From NCBI RefSeq assembly GCF_900104385.1, contig NZ_FNJA01000011.1, positions 1 to 64,000 on the forward strand: a stretch of 64,000 nucleotides of DNA, given 5' to 3'. The stretch's first letter is position 1; every line of letters starts with the position of its first letter. Positions 55,953 through 62,714 of the stretch are shown here, one piece after another. The DNA is from Rhodoferax sp. OV413. GTDB lineage: Bacteria; Pseudomonadota; Gammaproteobacteria; Burkholderiales; Burkholderiaceae_C. The translations under genes and the position numbers were made by a program. The notes below the pieces were generated by a model. It saw only the letters and a program-made list of their open reading frames with translations, had not been told where the DNA came from and searched no databases.

Positions 55953-57214
55953 TGAAGATTATTTGCACAACTGTTGACCACCTTCCCGCGAATCTTGCTG
56001 AGGGAGAACGCGCGTTTACTTTTTTCAAAAGTGCAAAGCGTGAAGGCGTCGGAACCATAGCAAAAAGCTGGAGGGGCTCTCTCAAGCGAAAAGGGTTCGC
56101 GCCAAGCCCTCAAGTATGGGATTTCGTGCAATTTTGTCTTGCTGTGTGTGCCGCAGACTTGGCTTGTTTGCGTGGGGCCAGTGCCGACGGATGGACTCGT
56201 ACCATAGAGCTCACTGTTGGGTTGCATGAGCCTTTAAGGTGGGTACCCTGGAAGCAGCATGCCGAAAACATGTTGAAAGTGCTGACGGGCGACTACTGGA
56301 CCCTGCATTTTGTCGAAGGGGGTGCGCCGCCACCTGATGGTAAACCCGTGCCGGTTGACCGCGACTGTGTGTCGTTGCTTTCCGGAGGGCTGGATAGCCT
56401 CATCGGAGGCATTAACCTTTTAGAGCAAGAGCGTCGTCCGATGTTTGTATCCCAGCTTGCGCATGAGGACTCTCAACGTCAGCGCGACTATGCCGCGATG
56501 TTGGGAGGAGGTGCAACACATCAGCAGTGGAGTCATGGTATTAGTTTTAGTGGCGTGCGCGAGCCCTCGACGCGGGGGCGTTCACTGGCCTTCTACGGTT
56601 TTGCAGTTCTCGCGGCATCTCGCATCGCGGCTTCACCAGTCCAAATCTTCGTTCCTGAAAATGGCTTCATCTGCATAAACCCACCATTGGTTCCTGGTCG
56701 AGTGGCTAGCCTCAGCACACGGACAACGCATCCCCTCTTTATTGGGATGCTTCAAGAGCTCTTGAGCGGACTGGGTGTTCGGGTACAGCTTGAATTGCCC
56801 TACAAGTTCAAAACGAAGGGGCAAATGTTGACGGAATGCCTCAATCAAGACTTGCTAAGAGCATGGGCTGCGGACTCGACAAGTTGCGGAAGGTTTCGCA
56901 CGTACAACCGCGTGCATTGTGGTCGCTGCGTGCCATGCATGATTCGCAAAAGCGCGTTTCGTGCCTGGGACCTAGCCGCCGATACAACTAGGTATGTACA
57001 TTCCTCTCTAGCTGGGTCAGACAAGGCTAGCGGCCCCGATGACCCTATGGCTGCAGCGCTAGCTGTCTTGTCGGTCCAGTCTCAAGGGTTGGACCGATTT
57101 CTCGGTGCGACATTGGCATTTGCCTTGCCTGCTGAACGTCAGTCATACAGAGCTGTTCTTTCTCAAGGTATTGCAGAGCTGGACGCGCTACTTAAAGCGG
57201 ATGGCCTACTGTGA
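55949..57214 (+). CDS. qatC: QatC: QueC-like (7-cyano-7-deazaguanine synthase-like) protein
   Basis: A 421-residue protein whose middle and C-terminus resemble QueC, the ATP-dependent enzyme that makes preQ0. The PP-loop is LLSGGLDSLIGG (SGGLDS at 145-150), and a zinc site of four cysteines is at Cys313, Cys324, Cys327 and Cys330 (HCGRCVPC). About 140 N-terminal residues are extra compared with housekeeping QueC. The role in Qat is not the queuosine pathway itself; deazaguanylation of a protein or nucleic acid is plausible. I start at the ATG at 55949, which overlaps the qatB stop. The stop overlaps the qatD start (TGATG). Confidence 0.92.
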   Translation: MMKIICTTVDHLPANLAEGERAFTFFKSAKREGVGTIAKSWRGSLKRKGFAPSPQVWDFVQFCLAVCAADLACLRGASADGWTRTIELTVGLHEPLRWVPWKQHAENMLKVLTGDYWTLHFVEGGAPPPDGKPVPVDRDCVSLLSGGLDSLIGGINLLEQERRPMFVSQLAHEDSQRQRDYAAMLGGGATHQQWSHGISFSGVREPSTRGRSLAFYGFAVLAASRIAASPVQIFVPENGFICINPPLVPGRVASLSTRTTHPLFIGMLQELLSGLGVRVQLELPYKFKTKGQMLTECLNQDLLRAWAADSTSCGRFRTYNRVHCGRCVPCMIRKSAFRAWDLAADTTRYVHSSLAGSDKASGPDDPMAAALAVLSVQSQGLDRFLGATLAFALPAERQSYRAVLSQGIAELDALLKADGLL

Positions 57215-57945
57215 TGGATTTTCATTGCCATCTTGACCTCTACCCCAACGCCAGGGAGGTCTACAAGGAAGCTTGCCGCCGGAACAGTTTCACTTGGCTC
57301 GTTACGACTAGCCCGAAGGCTTTTGCGGCCACCTCTCGTGCGCTAGAACCATCTACGAATGTCCTTATTACCCCGGGGCTACACCCCGAAATAGCATACG
57401 AAAGGTCTCACGAGCTGGACCTGCTGTTGGAACAGATAGTCACCTCACCCGCAGTAGGTGAGGTGGGACTCGATGGTTCTTCAAGGTTTAAAGCTACCTA
57501 CGACGTTCAACGAAAGATTTTTAGCGCAGTAGTCGCGCAATGCGCAAACTTGGGCGGTCGGGTGCTCAGCATTCATTCGAGACAGGCAGTCAAAGATGTA
57601 TTAACTGAGTTGAGCCTACATCCACAGTTCGGTACTGCGGTACTGCACTGGTTTTCTGGTACCGCGTCAGAGTTGAAGGCGGCTGAGGCTAAAGGCTGCT
57701 GGTTCAGCGTAGGCCCAGCAATGTTCAACTCAATGAGTGGACGCGCATTGGCAGCAAAGCTGCCCAGGGACCGAGTAATTCCCGAAAGCGACGGTCCTTT
57801 TGCACAGATGGACAAGACACCAGTCATGCCTTGGTGCATGCCGATAACGGCACAACTACTTGCTGATGCATGGGATATTTCATTCACGGATGCTCATCTG
57901 ACCTTAGAGAGAAACTCGTTAAAAATGTTGGACATCCTGCGTTGA
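57214..57945 (+). CDS. qatD: QatD: TatD-family metal-dependent nuclease
   Basis: A 243-residue TIM-barrel hydrolase of the TatD family and last gene of qatABCD. Metal ligands are in MDFHCHLDL (HxH, His4/His6), VGEVGLDGS (Glu), LSIHSRQA (His), LHWFSG (His) and ESDGPF (Asp). The set is complete, so it should be active as a DNase or phosphoesterase. The ATG at 57214 overlaps the qatC stop, with a GTG one codon earlier as a less likely start. No similar gene lies nearby, so it is not a duplicated housekeeping tatD. Confidence 0.92.
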   Translation: MDFHCHLDLYPNAREVYKEACRRNSFTWLVTTSPKAFAATSRALEPSTNVLITPGLHPEIAYERSHELDLLLEQIVTSPAVGEVGLDGSSRFKATYDVQRKIFSAVVAQCANLGGRVLSIHSRQAVKDVLTELSLHPQFGTAVLHWFSGTASELKAAEAKGCWFSVGPAMFNSMSGRALAAKLPRDRVIPESDGPFAQMDKTPVMPWCMPITAQLLADAWDISFTDAHLTLERNSLKMLDILR

Positions 57946-58196
57946 AATGCGAAATGTGCGGACCAGTCCGCGTTAAAGGTTCCCTGTTCTTCAGTAGCTG
58001 TTGGAGGTGTCTATTGGTGAACTGATTGCCCTGGTTCGAGTGGTGCAGCAGCGCCACCGGTTGACGAAGCTTCAAGTCAAGGAGCGTTTGCGAGGACGGC
58101 TGCTCCCAGGCTCGTTTCGCGAGAATTTAGGGAAGCCACCGAAGTTGGTGGTGGGCAAAAGAGTTGTTCCCGAACCGGTAGCACTAAGCTGCTGAT
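57946..58196. other. Intergenic region after the qat operon
   Basis: About 250 bp. A plus-strand open frame from 58001 (TTG) or 58007 (GTG) to 58195 would give a basic peptide of up to 64 residues (IGELIALVRVVQQRHRLTK...). It has no good start or known domain, and I do not call it. No terminator is evident. Confidence 0.35.
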
Positions 58197-58388
58197 TTAT
58201 AAAGAAACGCTTGTGATGCTCACACCACCTCGGGTAAAAGAGTTCTTCCCAAGCTTCTTGTACGTTTTCACGTCAGTAACTTTGGCAGCCCGTTTGTGAG
58301 CCACTTTTCGAGCAACCGTGGCAACCTGTGCAGTCAGGAGTGGGGCATCATTACTCACGTTCTCGCGGATAGAGAGCGGTCTTTCCAT
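58197..58388 (-). CDS. Small hypothetical protein, low support
   Basis: A 63-residue basic frame, MERPLSIRENVSNDAPLLTA leading to VARKVAHKRAAKVTDVKTYKKLG. It has an ATG start and ends in the gap before the MazG-PIN gene, divergent from it. There is no recognised domain. The basic, helical character could fit a small DNA-binding protein or be chance. Confidence 0.3.
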   Translation of the reverse strand: MERPLSIRENVSNDAPLLTAQVATVARKVAHKRAAKVTDVKTYKKLGKNSFTRGGVSITSVSL

Positions 58389-58444
58389 TGGGAGCGCCGG
58401 TGCTCGTATAGTCTGAGAGTCAATATGTGAAAGGGATGAATCCG

Positions 58445-59653
58445 ATGGACCTCAAGGCCCTACAGGAGACGCTTAGAGCATTCGCGTCGGAGCGAAATTG
58501 GGAGAAATTCCATACGCCCAAGAATCTAGCTATGGCGCTGGTGGTTGAAGCTGCTGAACTCATGGAGCTGTTTCAGTGGAAGACCCCAGAGGAGTCTTAT
58601 GCCTCAAAGACGGACAAGCCGTTGCAGGCGCGCATCGGTGAGAAGTCGGCTGACGTGCTCCTGCATCTTCTGCAACTGGTAGACCATACGGATGTTGACC
58701 TGGAATATGCGGTTCACGATACGCTATTAAAAAGCGCGAAGAATCACGTTGTTCCTGATGTACAGGTCGTGACTGAGCAACAACCCGTGAGGCCGGCCCA
58801 AACCCATGTCTTGGTCGACTGGGAGAACGTGCAGCCTAAGGACCTGGACATTCGTGTACTGGTACCGGACGTCACCCATGTTTGGATTTTTCATGGACCC
58901 ACCCAAAAGCGGGTTGGTGACAATCAGCTGTCATTTGGCAATGAGTTGACCCTTGTTCCGATTTCGCGCTCGGGCAAGAACGCTCTTGATTTTCACTTGA
59001 GCTATTACGTTGGTTACATCAGTTCGCGCAATCCAAGCGCCAAGTTTGTGGTGCTTTCCAATGACCAAGGTTACCGCCCCATGTTGGAGCATGCCAAGGA
59101 GCTGGGATTCGCGGCTAGCCAACTTGGTTTTGGTGCCCCGAAAGCCGTTGCTAAAAAGGCGGGGGTAAAAAAGGCTCCAGCCAAGAAGGTAGTCGCAAAA
59201 AAAGCGGCGCCCACGAAAAAGTCGATACCTGTCAATAAGCCCCCCGCTACTAAGCAGCCTACCAAAGCAGCAAAGGCGACGACAGGCAAAGCGTCGGTCG
59301 CAGAGAGGTCTGCCAGAGCTCCCGCACAAGCAAAGAAGGCGGTATCTGGAGCAACAAACACCCCAAAGGTGGTCAATCCCTCAGTTGCATCAGCAACAGG
59401 CGGCAAGCCAACCCCTGCAGTAAACAAGAAATTACTCGTTGTAGATGATGAGACGGTCTACTCTCACGTGCTGGCTTCGTTGCGTAAGTCCAAGAACAAG
59501 CCCAGTCGAAAAGCGAGGCTCTTTGGTGCCGTAAAGTCTCTGCTCGGAGTTGAAAAGGCTGACGATATCAAGGTGGAACGCTTCGTTCAGAGGTTAGTTG
59601 ACGATGGTCACTTAGTCATTGATGCCAATGGAACGGTAACTAAAACGCCTTAG
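58445..59653 (+). CDS. MazG-like / PIN-like / Lys-Ala-rich / C-terminal winged-helix fusion protein
   Basis: A 402-residue multidomain protein. Residues 1-100 resemble MazG/dCTPase-type NTP pyrophosphohydrolases (NWEKFHTPKNLAMALVVEAAELMELF, then IGEKSADVLLHLLQLVD). Glu35, Glu38, Glu66 and Asp70 are present, but Lys67 stands where the usual EExxD motif has its second Glu. Residues about 118-235 are PIN/NYN-like (THVLVDWENVQPKDL, SGKNALDFHLSYYVGY, FVVLSNDQGYRPM), with the expected acidic residues. Residues about 236-335 are histone-H1-like, rich in K/A/P. The last about 70 residues look like a compact helical or winged-helix module (HVLASLRKSK...DGHLVIDANG). The ATG at 58445 has AAGGG 9 bp upstream. 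Possibly a nucleotide-sensing nuclease in defence; function not established. Confidence 0.75.
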   Translation: MDLKALQETLRAFASERNWEKFHTPKNLAMALVVEAAELMELFQWKTPEESYASKTDKPLQARIGEKSADVLLHLLQLVDHTDVDLEYAVHDTLLKSAKNHVVPDVQVVTEQQPVRPAQTHVLVDWENVQPKDLDIRVLVPDVTHVWIFHGPTQKRVGDNQLSFGNELTLVPISRSGKNALDFHLSYYVGYISSRNPSAKFVVLSNDQGYRPMLEHAKELGFAASQLGFGAPKAVAKKAGVKKAPAKKVVAKKAAPTKKSIPVNKPPATKQPTKAAKATTGKASVAERSARAPAQAKKAVSGATNTPKVVNPSVASATGGKPTPAVNKKLLVVDDETVYSHVLASLRKSKNKPSRKARLFGAVKSLLGVEKADDIKVERFVQRLVDDGHLVIDANGTVTKTP

Positions 59654-59790
59654 TCTATGGGGAAAGGTTCGAAGCCTAGCTCCAGTTGAGCCAGAAGCTG
59701 ACGTTCGTGCGCTTTTTTCAAAACTCGCTTGACCCGACCCTTAGGGCCACCTTTATAAAAACATCTTTCCAAATGTGAAGAGGTGAATTT

Positions 59791-60858
59791 GTGAACAGTC
59801 GAACGCGATTCCTGAACCCTTCAGAGGCAGCGAGAAGGCTCGGCATCTCCGTGAAGGCATTACGTATCTACGAGCAACGTGGTCTTATGACGCCGACGCG
59901 CACCGAGGCCGGCTGGCGGTCTTACGGGCCAGCGGAGATGCAGCGTGCCGGCGAAATTGTGGCCCTTCGTGCGCTGGGCCTGAGCCTTGCGCAAGTGGCC
60001 AGTGTCTTGGAAGGCGAGGCCGAGGGACTTGAACCTGCCTTGGCCTTACATCAGGCCGTGCTTGAAGGTGATGCGCGTCGACTGGCAGACACCATCGAAC
60101 GTGTTCGTGGTCTACGAGCCCAATTGGACAGAGGGCAGAGGCCAACCGTCACAGAGTTGACGCGCTTGCAGGTTTCGACCAGTGGGCTGAGCGTCGAATT
60201 CGAACTCCCCTGGCCCTGGGGAGGTGAATTTTTCCAGTTGCACGACATCCGTCCCCTGAACTACATCGTGGGTCCGCTGGGCAGCGGAAAAACGCGATTG
60301 GCCCTGCGCTTAGCCGAGGTGCTGCCGTCGGCGGCGTTCCTCGGCCTAGAGCGGGTTGCGGCAGGTGATGCGAAGGCGCGCCTAGATGCCGACTCGGACC
60401 TACGATTACGCGTCAACCACGCGATTGATTGGCTGGTCGAAGACGGCGCTGTCATCTCCGAGGCGCTAACCGCTTTGCTGGTGGGACTGGAAGCCGAAGG
60501 GCCGACCATTCTGGTCGTCGACATGGTCGAGCACGGACTGGATACGCCCACCCAACAGGCGGTGTCTGCCCATCTGCGTCGCCGTATGTCCGTGGAGCGC
60601 CCGCTCTTCTTGATGACACGTTCTGCTGTCATCCTCGATTTAGCTTCCGTTGGCACGGGGGAGTCCATTCTTCTTTGCCCTGCCAATCACAGCCCACCGA
60701 TTCGCGTGGCGCCCTATCCAGGTGCTGCCGGCTATGAAGCCGTCGCAACTTGTTTGGCGGCTCCTGAGGTGCGCGCGCGAACGGAAGGCGTCATTGCATG
60801 GCGGCCTCGGGGGCGTGAACATGATTATGAGGATGCGCACCTCTCAGCTCGTTGCTAG
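59791..60858 (+). CDS. MerR-type HTH fused to a P-loop ATPase domain
   Basis: A 355-residue protein. The N-terminal MerR HTH and wing (NPSEAARRLGISVKALRIYEQRGLMTPTRTEAGWRSYG) is followed by a helical dimerisation region (about 50-110). An ATPase domain follows with Walker A VGPLGSGKTR (Lys167) and a Walker-B-like ILVVDMVEHGLDT (about 232-244), reminiscent of ABC/AAA_21 NTPases. It ends DYEDAHLSARC. Other organisms have similar MerR-ATPase fusions, but I do not know their role. It starts at GTG 59791 with AAGAGG upstream. It could regulate the neighbouring defence genes or act as an ATP-dependent DNA-binding factor. Confidence 0.75.
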   Translation: MNSRTRFLNPSEAARRLGISVKALRIYEQRGLMTPTRTEAGWRSYGPAEMQRAGEIVALRALGLSLAQVASVLEGEAEGLEPALALHQAVLEGDARRLADTIERVRGLRAQLDRGQRPTVTELTRLQVSTSGLSVEFELPWPWGGEFFQLHDIRPLNYIVGPLGSGKTRLALRLAEVLPSAAFLGLERVAAGDAKARLDADSDLRLRVNHAIDWLVEDGAVISEALTALLVGLEAEGPTILVVDMVEHGLDTPTQQAVSAHLRRRMSVERPLFLMTRSAVILDLASVGTGESILLCPANHSPPIRVAPYPGAAGYEAVATCLAAPEVRARTEGVIAWRPRGREHDYEDAHLSARC

Positions 60859-61167
60859 CCACGTTGTGCCGCGTGGAGGCGTTTACATATCCGGCAGAAT
60901 GCGGCCAGAAGCGGCCGGTCACCGACACCGCTCAATTCGGCCAGAACCGGCCGTTCGGTACCCAAGCAGAATTTCCCGCGCTGTCTGTGGCTAGGAGCTA
61001 TGCCACTGAATACGCGCTATCCGAACTCCGTCATGAATTCTTCGACGATACCGATTGACCTCCATGGCGAGCTGCTGCGCAGGAGAATTTAGGGTGGAAT
61101 TCCCGGCTCGGTCTGCTTGGTGATACCTTCTGTGCAAGTTCCTTCATTAACCTTGAGCAACTTTTCG
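60859..61167. other. Intergenic region with short CGGCCAGAA repeats
   Basis: About 310 bp between the MerR-ATPase and HNH genes. The motif CGGCCAGAAGCGGCCGGT (60902-60919) and its near copy CGGCCAGAACCGGCCGTT (60939-60956) can each fold on CGGCC/GGCCG. An EcoRI-type GAATTC occurs three times but is not meaningful by itself. No gene with support is seen. Confidence 0.4.
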
Positions 61168-61998
61168 ATGGACCTAGTGACCACCTTCGAGCAAATTCAA
61201 GAAAACATTGCCGAATTAGAACGTGTCCGGCGGAGCGATGGAACGGACCATGCCTACTTTCGCGACCTGATACGAAGGGGGAGGTGTTTTGTCCCTTACT
61301 TGACGCCCGAGGGTATGGCGTTCGCGCCCTCCAGATTCGTGGGCTATGCCGCAAATACTCTTGCAAAGCACGCTGCCAACGCCGGAAGAGACGGCAAGCT
61401 CACGAACCCCGCAATTGGCAGGATTTTTGGTGGCAGCAATTCTGCGGACGCCGAGCTAGAAGCTTTCTACGTGGCGTACTGCAAGCGCCTTGGAATCGAC
61501 GCCCTGGCCAGGGGTGCGCGAAGTTACTGGCTCACGCCCGAGGTCGAATACGAGCTTGAAGAGCGGGACTTAGCTTCAATCGAAAGCGACCCGAACCGCT
61601 CGGCGACCACAAAAAAGGCTCTCCGGGACTCGCGGGTCGGTCAAGGGCGGTATCGTGCTAGTGTGCTTGCATGTTGGGATAGCCGCTGTTGCCTGACCGG
61701 CTGCGAGGAGCCCCGCCTGCTCATCGCTTCCCACATCAAACCTTGGTCCAAGTCTACTGATAAAGAAAAGCTCGACGGATTCAATGGGCTATTGCTGACC
61801 CCGCACTACGATGCGTTATTCGATAGAGGTTTTATTTCCTTCACGAATGAAGGAGTGATGCTCGTCGCCAAAGAGCTGTCAGGAAAGGTTCGCACTGCTC
61901 TCGCTCTCGACTCAAGCCTCCGGCTCTCACCTGAGCCAGAACACGTCAAATACCTGGAATGGCACCGCCGACGCTGGTTCCTGGAGAAGCGAAACTAG
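61168..61998 (+). CDS. HNH_2-type endonuclease
   Basis: A 276-residue protein with a C-terminal HNH_2 domain as in stand-alone restriction-like endonucleases. The N-terminus is helical (TFEQIQENIAELERVRRSD). The nuclease motif is in CCLTGCEEPRLLIASHIKPW (His189), DGFNGLLLTP (Asn206) and HYDALFDRGFISF (His213), with a possible zinc pair at CCLTGC. The ATG at 61168 is used; a TTG 17 codons upstream is less likely. No methyltransferase is adjacent, so it is not a classic type II pair and may target modified DNA. It lies within the defence cargo. Confidence 0.85.
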   Translation: MDLVTTFEQIQENIAELERVRRSDGTDHAYFRDLIRRGRCFVPYLTPEGMAFAPSRFVGYAANTLAKHAANAGRDGKLTNPAIGRIFGGSNSADAELEAFYVAYCKRLGIDALARGARSYWLTPEVEYELEERDLASIESDPNRSATTKKALRDSRVGQGRYRASVLACWDSRCCLTGCEEPRLLIASHIKPWSKSTDKEKLDGFNGLLLTPHYDALFDRGFISFTNEGVMLVAKELSGKVRTALALDSSLRLSPEPEHVKYLEWHRRRWFLEKRN

Positions 61999-62714
61999 GA
62001 TTCGCCCGAATAGCGGCTGATGTCGCTGCCTTAGTTGATAACGAAGGCATAGCTCTTGACCAGGAAAACGCCCAGCGCCGGATGACCGATGCTGGGCGAG
62101 GAATCAACAGCTAGCTGTTGGCACCGACGTCGATATCACCACGTATGCCAGCTTGGGATTGACCAGCCGAGTGCGGCGGCAACGCGCGTCAGGAAAGGCG
62201 TTTAACAGGGGACAGCTGGTCAATCCGTCTTCCGCTGAACCAGCCCGAAGTGGTCAAATTTTTCTTGGCCGTAACAGTCGATATCCAATTGGACCTTGCC
62301 AAGTCGACGAAACTGACAGAGTGCTAAGAAGCGAAGTGCGATGTCTCCGGATACCGGTGTTGCAGCGGCCACCTCTTTCATTAATGCACCTCTTAATCGA
62401 ACTGTGGGGGACGCGCCGCTCTAGAAAATTTAACTGGCGTCATGTGGAGAGCCTACACGATATAAATGGCCTATTCATCAGAATTGATGGGATGCCTACG
62501 CTACGCGTGCCAGCCTTCATTAGTTTTGAGGATGGTTCGACCGAACAGGATGAAGAGTAATCCTTAACAGGAGCAGGGTAGGACAAGATACACCAAACAT
62601 CGGTCACCTTGAGCACGGTTGCGGCCACTCACGTTGAGTTGAAATCAAAGTTGACCGCATAAGACATCGAAACTGACCTCGTAGATTTTTTGAATAATTA
62701 TTTTTCTCTAACCA
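61999..62714. other. Gap of about 700 bp with a possible gene remnant
   Basis: A hairpin GCCCAGC / GCTGGGC (about 62070-62098) lies after the HNH gene and could be a weak terminator, without a T-run. A plus-strand frame ends at 62560. Its last 58 codons from ATG 62384 (MHLLIELWGTRRSRKF, then GLFIRIDGMPTLRVPAFISFEDGS) have protein-like composition, but the upstream part does not, so this may be the tail of a decayed gene. The last 100 bp before 62715 are AT-rich and probably hold the promoter of the metalloprotease gene. Confidence 0.4.

Noticed and set aside
59660-59690. A tRNA T-loop-like sequence GGTTCGAAGCC after the MazG-PIN gene
   Set aside because: No D-arm, anticodon arm or acceptor partner could be folded around it.
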